Made by a program: the position numbers and the translations under genes. A stretch of DNA of 64,000 bases, from contig CAVXVN010000006.1 of NCBI GenBank assembly GCA_963765265.1, forward strand, positions 372,001 through 436,000, in the 5' to 3' direction. Under the pieces are notes generated by a model. The model was not told the DNA's origin, searched no databases, and was given only the letters and a program-made list of their open reading frames with translations. Of the stretch, positions 8,466 to 16,728 are shown in pieces; position 1 is the stretch's first letter; the number at the start of each line of letters is the position of its first letter. The DNA is from Bacillus_BD sp963765265 (GTDB taxonomy: Bacteria; Bacillota; Bacilli; Bacillales; Cytobacillaceae).

Positions 8466-9161
8466 ATGAATAAAGAGCAAATTAAAGATGTCTTGGCCAA
8501 GTTTTCATTGTTCCATGGTCTTAGTGAACAAGAAATTTATAAAATTGTCGACATATCGATTTCAAGAGAATGGAATAAAGGAAGCCACGTCTTTTTACAA
8601 GATGAACCTCTTGAAAATGTTTATTTTATTAACGTAGGAAAGATTAAAATATACAAAACAGATGTGAATGGAAAAGAACAGATTGTGTCTATTTTAAAAT
8701 CAGGTGAAATGTTTCCACATGTAGGTTTCTTTCGTAAGGGTGGCTATCCTGCTTTTTCTGAGGTAATGGAGAATTCGGTCTTAGTTGTTGTACCCATCGA
8801 ATCATTTGAAAAAGTATTGATTGAAAATCCTGAGCTATGCATAAAAGTTTTTAAAGTATTAGGGGAAAAAATTGTTGATTTACAAGAAAGGCTAGAATCG
8901 CAAATACTTAATAATACGTACGAGCAAATTATTAAACTCCTTGTTCGACTAGGAAGAGAACATGGAAAAACACTTGAAAATGGGCAGATTTTACTTAAAG
9001 GTGAATTCACCAATCGTGATCTTGCCAACATGATTGGCACTACAAGAGAAACGGTCAGTCGCACCCTGACAAAGTTAAAGAAAGAGCATCTGATAGAAAC
9101 AGATTCTGAGAATAATTTAGTTTTCGATACAGATCATTTAACTGAAGGACTATTTTCATAA
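8466..9161 (+). CDS. Crp/Fnr-family transcriptional regulator (likely controls hcp)
   Basis: 231 residues: a cyclic-nucleotide-binding-like beta-barrel (about 10-120), a long dimerisation helix (about 125-150), and a winged helix whose recognition part reads FTNRDLANMIGTTRETVSRTLTKLKKE, typical of Crp/Fnr proteins (E, T/S, R contacts). Only one cysteine is evident, so the N-terminal Fe-S cluster of true oxygen-sensing Fnr is not supported; the signal is unknown. Start ATG has GAGGTG. It converges on hcp, whose upstream region has a matching palindrome, so it probably regulates hcp in response to nitrosative or redox stress. Confidence 0.85.
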   Translation: MNKEQIKDVLAKFSLFHGLSEQEIYKIVDISISREWNKGSHVFLQDEPLENVYFINVGKIKIYKTDVNGKEQIVSILKSGEMFPHVGFFRKGGYPAFSEVMENSVLVVVPIESFEKVLIENPELCIKVFKVLGEKIVDLQERLESQILNNTYEQIIKLLVRLGREHGKTLENGQILLKGEFTNRDLANMIGTTRETVSRTLTKLKKEHLIETDSENNLVFDTDHLTEGLFS

Positions 9162-9191
9162 ATACTATATAAACGATGGAATTTACGAAAC

Positions 9192-9216
9192 AGCCCCCTG
9201 CAAAAAACAGGGGGCT
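9192..9216. terminator. Terminator between the convergent regulator and hcp genes
   Basis: Nine-base GC-rich stem AGCCCCCTG / CAGGGGGCT in the 64-base gap between two convergent stops; probably serves both strands, though T-tracts are poor. Confidence 0.65.
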
Positions 9217-9225
9217 TATACAATA

Positions 9226-10521
9226 TTATTTATTTATTTGAAGCATTTCGTTCATGTCTTCTTGTGCTGTACCAATTAATTTTAAGTTAAATGTTTCTTG
9301 AAGGACATTCATAACACCTTCAGAAATAAATTCTGGTGGCTTTGGTCCAATGCGAATATCTTGAATACCAAGGCTGAATAGACCTAGTAAAATGGCTACT
9401 GCTTTTTGCTCGAACCAAGAAAGTACAATACTTAACGGCAATTCGTTAATTTCACATTCAAATGCATCTGCAAGAGCTTTAGCAATTTTCACAGTAGAAC
9501 CTGAGTTGTTACATTGACCTAAATCGATATAACGAGGGATATCTGTGCCTGGAACCGTTCCATAATCAACATCGTTAAAGCGGAATTTACCGCAAGAAGT
9601 TGTTAATATAACCGTTTCGGGAGGAAGTGAAGTCGCTAATTCACGGTAGTATTCTCCACCTTTTCCTGGTGCATCACAGCCAGCGATCACAAAGAATCGC
9701 TTGATTTTTCCTTCTTTTACTGCAGCAATCACTTCTGGAGCTAAACCAAGAACCGTTTCATGATGGAAACCTGTTAATAATGTTTCATCAGACTCAATAT
9801 TTGCTTCTGGAAGTTCTAAAGCACGGTTAATTAATGCACTGAAATCATCATTGACAATCTTCTCAACATTTTCAAGACCTGCTACTTCATAAGAGAACAT
9901 CCGGTCTGCATATGTACCTTTAATTGGCATTACACAGTTTGTTGTGGCCAAAATAGCACCTGGGAATTTTTCAAATAAGCGGCGTTGGTCATACCATGCT
10001 TTTCCGATATTTCCTTTTAAGTGGGCATATTTCTTTAATTGCGGATAACCGTGTGCAGGAAGCATTTCAGAATGAGTATATATATTAATGCCTTTTCCTT
10101 CTGTTTGTTTGAGCAATTGTTCCAAAGCGAATAAATTATGACCTGTTACAACAATACATTTTCCCTCAATTTTGTTTTGTGTCACTCGGATTGGTTCCGG
10201 AATACCAAGAAGGTTTGTGTGTGCTTCGTCAAGTACTTCCATAATACGAACCGCAGATTGACCGACTTTCATCGCCATTTCAATATGCTCTTGCACATTA
10301 AAATTTGAGTTTGTTAGTGTCATATACAACGCTTCATGTGTAGTTGCATCAACAAATGGATCAGTATATCCTAATTGATTAGCATGTGTACGATAAGCAG
10401 CAATTCCTTTTAGACCAAAAATGATTGTATCTTGTAAGCTTGCAATCGTTTCATCTTTTCCACAAACACCCACCACTTTACATCCCCCACTTGGTGTTTG
10501 TTCACATTGATAACAGAACAT
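9226..10521 (-). CDS. hcp: Hydroxylamine reductase / hybrid-cluster protein Hcp, short form
   Basis: 431 residues. The N-terminus MFCYQCEQT gives the C-x2-C-x7-C-x5-C pattern for the proximal cluster (C3, C6, C14, C20). Hybrid-cluster ligand regions are visible: GHNLFALEQ, TNCVMP, GCDAPGKGGEY, TTSCGKFRFND, and DLGQCNNSGS. The usual length is near 540; this one has the size and cysteine spacing of the short class III type that lacks the helical insert. Hcp reduces hydroxylamine and is implicated in nitric oxide metabolism in anaerobes and facultative bacteria. ATG 10521 follows GGGGGG. B. subtilis 168 lacks it at this locus. Confidence 0.93.
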   Translation of the reverse strand: MFCYQCEQTPSGGCKVVGVCGKDETIASLQDTIIFGLKGIAAYRTHANQLGYTDPFVDATTHEALYMTLTNSNFNVQEHIEMAMKVGQSAVRIMEVLDEAHTNLLGIPEPIRVTQNKIEGKCIVVTGHNLFALEQLLKQTEGKGINIYTHSEMLPAHGYPQLKKYAHLKGNIGKAWYDQRRLFEKFPGAILATTNCVMPIKGTYADRMFSYEVAGLENVEKIVNDDFSALINRALELPEANIESDETLLTGFHHETVLGLAPEVIAAVKEGKIKRFFVIAGCDAPGKGGEYYRELATSLPPETVILTTSCGKFRFNDVDYGTVPGTDIPRYIDLGQCNNSGSTVKIAKALADAFECEINELPLSIVLSWFEQKAVAILLGLFSLGIQDIRIGPKPPEFISEGVMNVLQETFNLKLIGTAQEDMNEMLQINK

Positions 10522-10581
10522 AATATTCCCCCCATTTCCATAATTTGTACTTCTTAAGTCTACTTTCCTAACGATCGTTTC

Positions 10582-10601
10582 TTAGTGATTTAAATCACTA
10601 A
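10582..10601. promoter_or_regulatory. Fnr/Crp-type operator upstream of hcp
   Basis: Perfect 20-bp palindrome TTAGTGATTT / AAATCACTAA, fitting the Crp/Fnr pattern nGTGA-N6-TCACn. Its centre is 70 bases upstream of the hcp ATG. A candidate -10 (TAGACT, 10557-10562 on the minus strand) would place the centre near -41.5, the usual activating position. Confidence 0.7.
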
Positions 10602-10647
10602 AAACCATCTGTCATAAATTGTTCAAAATTTATGACAGATGGTTTTT
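10600..10647. terminator. Bidirectional terminator hairpin after yppG
   Basis: 21-bp perfect inverted repeat (10600-10620 and 10627-10647, loop GTTCAA), with T5 tracts on both strands. It insulates hcp from the upstream minus-strand yppG and overlaps the hcp operator by two bases. Confidence 0.8.
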
Positions 10648-10771
10648 CAGTTTGAGTTTATTCATTACATGACTTTCCTCAGTAGTGATTACACTGATGA
10701 CGATTAGGGAGTGGGTAACCTTATTAACAAATCCAATCATTGTATTTCAATATTTCCATGAACTTTTTTTC

Positions 10772-11323
10772 TTACGCTTTAAACATTCCACCAAATCCTT
10801 TAACAACGGAAGAAACTTGACTCACTGCATTTACCATTTGCCCCGCAGTATCAACCATTTTATTTATGTCTATTGAACCATCCTGAGATTTGAATGAATT
10901 TAGTACAGATTTCATGCCAGACGGTGGCTTTGTTAAAAATGATGCTTTAGGGTAAGGATTCATATAAGGGTGCCCGGTTGAAGAATTCTTTTGTTGCTTT
11001 TGTGCAGGGTTCTTAGGTTGTATTAATGGGTTTTGAAAAACTGCTTGTGCATAAGATGGGTTTGAATGTTGCTGAAACATCGGCATTTGTTGGTATCCTT
11101 GTACAGTTTGTGCTGGCTGAGCGAAGTAAGAAAGCGATGGATTATTTTGAGATGGAACTACATTCAAATAGGGATCCCAGTTCAATGGTTGTGGTCCGTA
11201 GATCCCTTGTATGAATGGGTACGTTTGTTGTTGTCTCATTTCTGAACTCATGAATTCATTCGACTGAAAGGGCATTGAATTATACCTATGGTAACGTACA
11301 TTTCTCGACATAGGGCCATACAT
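10772..11323 (-). CDS. yppG: YppG-family protein
   Basis: 183 residues counted from the ATG at 11323, which has GGAGGA eight bases upstream; an earlier in-frame ATG at 11350 lies before that site and is unlikely. The N-terminal two thirds are Gln/Pro/Asn/Tyr-rich low complexity. The C-terminal 55 residues (FLTKPPSGMKSVLNSF, then DGSIDINKMVDTAGQMV and VVKGFGGMFK) form the YppG domain. The family is found in Bacillus spore formers; function unknown, though the composition is like spore surface proteins. It is longer than the B. subtilis form because of the low-complexity part. Confidence 0.75.
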   Translation of the reverse strand: MYGPMSRNVRYHRYNSMPFQSNEFMSSEMRQQQTYPFIQGIYGPQPLNWDPYLNVVPSQNNPSLSYFAQPAQTVQGYQQMPMFQQHSNPSYAQAVFQNPLIQPKNPAQKQQKNSSTGHPYMNPYPKASFLTKPPSGMKSVLNSFKSQDGSIDINKMVDTAGQMVNAVSQVSSVVKGFGGMFKA

Positions 11324-11482
11324 GAATGATTCCTCCTTCAAGTTTCTCATCCCTATACACTATGATTGTTTTGCCTATATGGTGACGATGTCCAGTGATT
11401 AAAAATATTGTCGAAATTCAATAGGTGTTAGAAATAAGTTTTATTGACCCACTTTATGCATTAACAAAAAAGGAATCTAAAT

Positions 11483-11515
11483 AAAAAAACATGAAGTTCT
11501 AAAAACAAACTCCAT
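11483..11515 (-). terminator. Terminator of yppE
   Basis: Eight-base stem ATGGAGTT / AACTTCAT with a 9-base loop and a T7 tract on the minus strand. Confidence 0.75.
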
Positions 11516-11524
11516 ATTTCATGA

Positions 11525-11902
11525 TCATTTAGTATCTTTACATTCCTTTTCTATTTCAGATACGAGCTTTTTCAATACGTATTCAACAGAATGAACCGTA
11601 TTCAAAAAATGAGTTCGACTTGTTTGCGGAAAAAAAGCTTGTACGGAAATCATTTCTAACTGCTCCATTACTGATTCAATTTGATTTACATGCAGATTTT
11701 TAGGTCGACAATTACGAATCCAAAGCTTTGCTCTTTCACTCCAAATTTTTAGAGATTCATTTAGTTGCTCAGAAAATGGCTTAATCTCCTGATAAAAATC
11801 CCCTTCTACTCCTGACTCCTTCGTTTCCTCAAACTTTTGTAAGAGGTCATGATTAAAAGAAAGGAGCTTCTTTGTTATTTGGAATAATTCATCTTCCTTC
11901 AT
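11525..11902 (-). CDS. yppE: YppE-like protein (DUF1798)
   Basis: 125-residue, mostly alpha-helical acidic protein. Segments such as LLSFNHDLLQKFEE, YQEIKPFSEQLNESLKIW and RPKNLHVNQIESVMEQLEMISVQAFFP are those of the DUF1798/YppE family, a four-helix bundle of unknown function. The conserved FFPQTSRTHFLNTVHSVEYVLK segment supports the call. The position between yppG and sspM/recU agrees with B. subtilis; yppF, normally between yppG and yppE, is not seen. Confidence 0.8.
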   Translation of the reverse strand: MKEDELFQITKKLLSFNHDLLQKFEETKESGVEGDFYQEIKPFSEQLNESLKIWSERAKLWIRNCRPKNLHVNQIESVMEQLEMISVQAFFPQTSRTHFLNTVHSVEYVLKKLVSEIEKECKDTK

Positions 11903-11983
11903 AAACTCACCCCAGATCGATCAAATTTTATTTTTCTGTACTCTTTATTATCTATTAAACTTATCGTTGGATCAATAAAAGGG

Positions 11984-12012
11984 CAAAAAAAATAAAGCCT
12001 ACATTTTAGGCT
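11984..12012 (-). terminator. Terminator downstream of the 12031-12285 gene
   Basis: Stem AGCCTA / TAGGCT with loop AAAATG-like and a T8 tract on the minus strand. Confidence 0.75.
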
Positions 12013-12030
12013 CTATAGCAATCTATTTAA

Positions 12031-12285
12031 TTAGGAAGTGAGCTCTAATCGTAAAGATCTATTTTTATAATATTGATTATGGTGTTCCTCAATAGAAAGA
12101 ACTTTCATTTCAATTGAGTCTAGTTGTTTCCCACACATTTCCATTCTTATTTCCTGATTCTTTTGCCATTCTTCATGTTTATTTAAAGTACATGACAACA
12201 ATGCCACTTCCAGCCTTCCCAAATGGTGATTCATTTCATTTAGTAAATGAAGCAGCTCTTCTTTTCGAATAATCGATGTTTTCAT
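12031..12285 (-). CDS. Hypothetical small protein, positional counterpart of YppD
   Basis: 84 residues from the second of two adjacent ATGs; GGAGG lies seven bases before ATG 12285 and too close to the first. The protein is helical and charged, with two Cys (SCTLNKHEEW, EMCGKQLDS) and heptad-like leucines (HLLNEMNHHLGRLEVALL). I do not recognise a family from the sequence. Place and size resemble B. subtilis yppD. It has its own terminator and reads away from sspM. Confidence 0.6.
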   Translation of the reverse strand: MKTSIIRKEELLHLLNEMNHHLGRLEVALLSCTLNKHEEWQKNQEIRMEMCGKQLDSIEMKVLSIEEHHNQYYKNRSLRLELTS

Positions 12286-12478
12286 CATCCTTCCTCCTCT
12301 TTTGAATCAAGTATATATAGGTAATTCTTTTTTTAAAATCATCTTCCTCCTCACTTGACAAAACTAGAATTAATTCGTCAAAGAAAGTATAAAATATCAT
12401 TAAATAGTCTCTTGTTTCGACAAAACAATCGTATGAAATCCTATATTTCGGTCAAACTAAAGTTGGAGGTGTTAAGCA

Positions 12479-12586
12479 TTGAGCGAAAAGGAAAAACAGA
12501 ACAAAGTCCAACCTAAAAAACAAAATGAAACAAAACCTGGTTACGGTGACAAGAAAATGAAGGGTCCTGACCGTCCATCTACTTAA
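12479..12586 (+). CDS. sspM: Small acid-soluble spore protein SspM-like
   Basis: 35 residues, very Lys/Gln/Asn-rich, from a TTG start with an excellent GGAGGTG site seven bases upstream. It ends KMKGPDRPST, matching the conserved GGPNRPST tail of SspM, a minor DNA-region spore protein made in the forespore. It is followed by a strong plus-strand terminator. The yppD/recU neighbourhood is where B. subtilis carries sspM. No recognised sigma-G promoter could be defended upstream. Confidence 0.75.
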   Translation: MSEKEKQNKVQPKKQNETKPGYGDKKMKGPDRPST

Positions 12587-12638
12587 AACAAACATAATAA
12601 TAAAGAAACAATGAACTCACATAGTTTCTAATTCCAAA

Positions 12639-12668
12639 AAGCAAGGATCCTACTCCCTTGCTTTTTTT
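12639..12668 (+). terminator. Terminator of sspM
   Basis: Stem AAGCAAGG / CCTTGCTT followed by a T7 tract, about 55 bases past the sspM stop. Confidence 0.85.
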
Positions 12669-12717
12669 CATCCCATCTATTCAATCCGTTATAATCATTT
12701 TGAGTAAAGCCATTTAT

Positions 12718-12861
12718 TTAAGCTGCTTTTGCACTTCGATAATAAGCATTTGTACGAGAAATATGATCAACATTACCCTTTTTGGTCTCTTTCCATATGA
12801 ATTGTATAAGTCTTTTTCCTCATTTGTTCATTTTTCAAACGATAGATACATATTCCTCCAT
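12718..12861 (-). pseudogene. Probable remnant of yppC (DUF2515)
   Basis: On the minus strand, reading from 12861, the frame carries stops near its start but then gives FIWKETKKGNVDHISRTN followed by AYYRSAKAA and a stop. The N-x-(D/N)-x-I-(S/T)-R-T-x-A-Y block is like the beginning of DUF2515 (YppC) proteins. A full gene needs about 1 kb, but only this scrap remains before the sspM terminator. B. subtilis has yppC between yppD and recU, the same place. Resemblance is from memory; weak but position-consistent. The rest of the 304-base gap 12669-12972 shows nothing else. Confidence 0.4.
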
Positions 12862-12972
12862 GTCACAGTCTCTTAATCCTTCTAGTCATATCGATTGTTA
12901 AATGGTTCTTTTTATTCAACATCATGGATGACTTTTTTGGTATTATTAATAGTAGCATGTGAGGTGACATGA

Positions 12973-13597
12973 ATGACTTACCATTATCCCAATGGCAAAA
13001 GATATACAATAGGAACTAAGTCCACTTTCTGCTTCAAATTATAAACCAAAGGAAAAGAATTGGACTTACGGAAAAAGAGGAATGACTTTCGAGGAGGATA
13101 TTAACGAAACGAATCAATATTATTTAGATCAAGGCATCGCTGTTATCCATAAAAAACCGACTCCTATTCAAATTGTTAATGTTGACTATCCTAAAAGAAG
13201 TGCAGCTGTCATTAAGGAGGCCTATTTCAAACAGGCTTCTACAACAGATTACAATGGTGTATACAAAGGTAGATATATTGATTTTGAAGCAAAAGAAACC
13301 AAACAACAGTCTTCATTTCCATTAAGAAACTTTCATGAACACCAAATTGTTCATATGAGAGAAGTGATGAATCAAAAAGGCATTTGCTTTGTATTACTCC
13401 GATTTTCTTTGACAGAAGAAGTGTTTTACCTTGAGACAAAACAACTTCTGATCTTTTGGGACAGAATGAATAATGGAGGAAGAAAGTCAATTACGAAAGA
13501 GGAAATTATTAACAACGGTCTTTGCATTCCACTTGGTTTTCAGCCCAGAATTGATTATATTAAAATAATAGATACTTTATACCATTTAAATGATTAA
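12973..13597 (+). CDS. recU: Holliday junction resolvase RecU, +1 frameshift near codon 17
   Basis: RecU cleaves Holliday junctions and helps segregate chromosomes. The real start is ATG 12973 (GAGGTG upstream), giving MTYHYPNGKRYTIGTK, the expected YPNGK N-terminus. The frame then breaks: one extra base near 13021 shifts it, and the rest resumes as PLSASNYKPKEKNW through GKRGMTFEEDINETN to the end. Removing one base gives 207 residues, the family length. Catalytic motifs are intact in the second frame: GVYKGRYIDFEAKET (D/E/K cluster) and FHEHQI. It is the first gene of recU-ponA. Without the repair, only a start at ATG 13082 (171 residues) is open, and it has no convincing ribosome-binding site. 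Confidence 0.85.
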
Positions 13598-13648
13598 ATC
13601 AGTCGAAAATAAGCTAAATTGGTTAGGATAGAAAGGATGAAAACAATT

Positions 13649-16163
13649 ATGTCAGAAGAATATCAATCAAGGGAGGAGCGTCGAAAACAGCAAACTGCTG
13701 CCAAAAACAAGCAAAAAACGAATAAAAAGTCCAAGGGCTCTTTATTTAAACGAATCTTACTTGTTTTAGTTACCCTCGGTATTATCGGAATTGTCGCTGG
13801 TGCAGCAACATTTGCTTACATGATTAAAGACACTCCAAAACTGGATGCAAATACATTAAAAGCAGCAATCCCCTCAGAGCTTTATGATAAAGATGGGGAA
13901 CTTATAACCGAGATTGGAACACAAAAACTTGATTATGTGGAATATGAAGATATTCCTGAACTTGTTAGAAATGCCATCATTGCGACCGAAGATTCACGAT
14001 TTTTTGAACATCATGGAGTTGATCCCATTCGTCTAGGTGGTGCTGTCATTGCCAACTTTACAAATGGATTTGGATGCAGAAGGAGCTAGTACAATTACTC
14101 AACAAGTAGTGAAAAATTACTTTTTAACTGCTGACAAAACCATTTCTAGGAAAGCTCAAGAAGCGTGGCTTTCTATTCAATTGGAACGTAAATATACAAA
14201 AGAAGAAATTTTCGAGTTATATGTGAATAAAGTTTTTATGTCTGAGCGGACAGTCGGAATTGCAACAGCTTCAGATGTCTATTTTGGGAAGCCACTTAAA
14301 GATTTAACACTTCCTGAAGCAGCCTTACTTGCTGGAATGCCACAAAGTCCTAATAATTACAATCCTTTTAACCATCCTGATAAAGCGGAGAATCGTAAAA
14401 ATCATTGTACTTTCATTAATGAATCAGCATGGTTATATTACAGAAGCTGAAATGAAAAAAGCACAAGCAACCTCTATTACAGATTCTCTTGTAAAAGAGG
14501 AAAAGCGAGGACAACAAAGCGATGTCCCTTATGACTCTTTTATCAGTCAAGTCATTAAAGAAATTGAGGATAAATATCCGGAAATAAATGTATATACAGA
14601 TGGCTTAAAAATCTATACAACACTCGATAAAAACGCTCAAGATTATGTGGATCAGATTATGTACGAGAATGAAATTGTCCCATTCCCTGATGAAAAGTTT
14701 CAAGCTGGTATTACCCTTTTAGATACAAAAACAGGTGAAATTCGTGCTTTGGGTGGTAACCGAAATAAAGAGATTGATTTTGGACTGAATTATGCTACTT
14801 CTTTCCCACGTCAACCCGGGTCAGTCATTAAACCAATACTTGATTATGGACCTGCGATTGAATTCTTAAAATGGGGAACCTACGAAACGATTGTAGATGA
14901 ACCTTACAAATATTCAACAGGACAAACCATAAACAACTGGGACCGTAGACATCTAGGGGCTATCTCAATGCGTGAAGCTCTTGGAAGATCTAGAAACGTA
15001 CCTGCCTTAAAGGCCATGCAGGAAGCGGGCCTTGAAAACGCAAAGGATTTTGCCAATGGCCTTGGGCTTGATTTAACGGAAGTTTATGAGTCTAGTGCTA
15101 TTGGTGGCCTTGAGCATGGGGTCACGACGTTGCAAATGGCGGGGGCCTACAGTGCATTTGGAAATAATGGCAATTATACAGACCCACATTCCGTGAAGGA
15201 AATTGAATTTCGTGATGGAACAAAAATAAATTTAACCCCTGAAACTACAGTAGCAATGAGTGACTACACAGCATTTATGATTAGCGATATGTTAAAAAGT
15301 GTATTAACTTCAGGATATGGTACTGGCCAACAAGCTAATATACCAGGGCTTCCTGTGGCGGGTAAAACAGGAACAACCAATTATACTGATGACGATATGA
15401 AGAAATATGGAATAACCGATGATGGAGCAGTCCCTGATGCCTGGTTTGCTGGTTATACGACGAACTATACAGCGGCCGTTTGGACCGGTTATGAAAAAAG
15501 AGCGAATTACATTGATTCTGGGAACGATCAAAAAATTGCGATGAAAATCTTTAAAAACGTCATGAAACATGTATCCGAGGATATAGAAACAGCAGACTTT
15601 ACCAAACCAAAAACGGTTCAAAGTGTAAAAGTTGAAAAAGGATCCAATCCTGCCAAGCTTGCAGGTAAGTATACTCCTGAGGATTTGGTGATTTATGAGT
15701 ATGCAGTTAAAGGCAACGCTCCGAGTAGCGTTTCTGAAAAATACAAGAAACCCGTTGAACCTGTTAAAATTCCAGAAGTGCCGATTGACGAGCCTGATAA
15801 AACAGTAGAAGACGAACAAAATGAAAATAATAATGGAGATGGAACAACTAATCCAGAGACTGGAAATGGGGCAGCCAATCCGGGAATGGAACAACTAATC
15901 CAGAGAATGGAAATGGGGCAGCCAATCCCGGGAATGGAACAACTAATCCAGAGAATGGAAATGGAGCAGCCAATCCCGGGAATGGAACAACTAATCCGGA
16001 GAATGGAAATGGGGCAGCCAATCCCGGGAATGGAACAACTAATCCGGAGAATGGAAATGGGGCAACCAATCCCGGGAATGGGAATGGGAACAGTCAACCA
16101 AATGAACCTACTATTACACCGGATCCCGTACCAGTAGAACCCACCCCACAAGAAGCTTTATAA
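13649..16163 (+). pseudogene. ponA: Penicillin-binding protein 1 (class A), disrupted by three indels
   Basis: Bifunctional glycosyltransferase/transpeptidase of peptidoglycan synthesis. ATG 13649 (MSEEYQSREERRKQ) aligns with B. subtilis PonA. A Lys-rich cytoplasmic tail and TM helix (about 35-60) precede the GT51 domain (EDSRFFEHHG, then EGASTITQQVVKN). The transpeptidase part has active-site SxxK in QPGSVIKP, SRN in GRSRNVPALK, and KTGTTNY; an FN3-like part is absent. The frame changes +1 near 14073, +1 near 14403 and -1 near 15881. Correcting all three gives an uninterrupted 837 residues ending VPVEPTPQEAL at 16163. All motifs survive, so the gene is more likely functional with sequence errors than decayed. 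Confidence 0.85.
15841..16079 (+). repeat. 48-bp tandem repeat, five copies, in the ponA tail
   Basis: Units start at 15841 (47 bp), 15888, 15936, 15984 and 16032 (48 bp each). In the corrected frame each encodes GTTNPENGNGAANPGN. Copy 1 reads CCGGG where the others read CCCGGG, which produces the -1 frameshift. This is the low-complexity extracellular tail typical of Bacillus PBP1. Confidence 0.9.
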
Positions 16164-16198
16164 CAGATTATATTCATTCTTTCAGGCCATACCATATA

Positions 16199-16236
16199 AA
16201 AAAGGCGTCGTAAGCTTAATGCTTCGACGCCTTTTT
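16199..16236. terminator. Bidirectional terminator between ponA and ypoC
   Basis: Stem AAAAAGGCGTCG / CGACGCCTTTTT in the gap between convergent stops, overlapping the ypoC stop codon. Confidence 0.8.
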
Positions 16237-16728
16237 CATTATAACTTGATGCTTCCAAAATAATTTTTCCATTTCTATAAACAACTCTGTAAGTTGGACA
16301 TATGAATGATAATTATTCATTCGAGATAAAATAAATTTCAATCTCTCTCCTGAATTGATTGGTTTTATGGCCAAATTCACATCCATTCCATTTTCTAAAA
16401 CAACAGGTTGATCATTACTCCAATACAATACTTCATAAAACAGTGCAATTCCTTTTCTCATCAGTTCCTCTACTACATGATCCCTGTTTGAAAATTTAAT
16501 GGTTAGTTCTTCTTTTATCTTTCCCCACTCATTAATAACTGATGGGATGGTTTGATCAGGTATTTCCCAAGGTTTCAGTACATCCATACCATGATAAAAA
16601 GCAGTTTCATACAAAAAAGGAACATTTGCATGAAATGACTCAGAATATTGATCATGCCATTCTATTTTCTCAACTTGCGACAACTCCATTAAATTTTTTG
16701 GAAAAGAAATTTGTTGATTAGTTTTCAT
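16216..16728 (-). CDS. ypoC: YpoC-like protein
   Basis: 170-residue helical protein with no signal peptide. The position after nth and convergent with ponA, and segments such as YETAFYHGMDVLKPWE and RKGIALFYEVLYWSN, fit the B. subtilis YpoC family, of unknown function. Its ATG overlaps the end of nth by 11 bases, so it is translationally coupled as the last gene of dnaD-nth-ypoC. A role in DNA metabolism is only suggested by the operon. Confidence 0.7.
   Translation of the reverse strand: MKTNQQISFPKNLMELSQVEKIEWHDQYSESFHANVPFLYETAFYHGMDVLKPWEIPDQTIPSVINEWGKIKEELTIKFSNRDHVVEELMRKGIALFYEVLYWSNDQPVVLENGMDVNLAIKPINSGERLKFILSRMNNYHSYVQLTELFIEMEKLFWKHQVIMKKASKH

Noticed and set aside
12658..12876. 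72-codon plus-strand hydrophobic frame after sspM
   Set aside because: It begins inside the sspM terminator T-tract and has no ribosome-binding site; the opposite strand holds the yppC remnant.
15693..16151. Repetitive minus-strand frames (IPGIGCPISILRISCS-like repeats) opposite ponA
   Set aside because: They are the antisense of the 48-bp repeats of ponA and have no start signal; repeat structure alone keeps them open.
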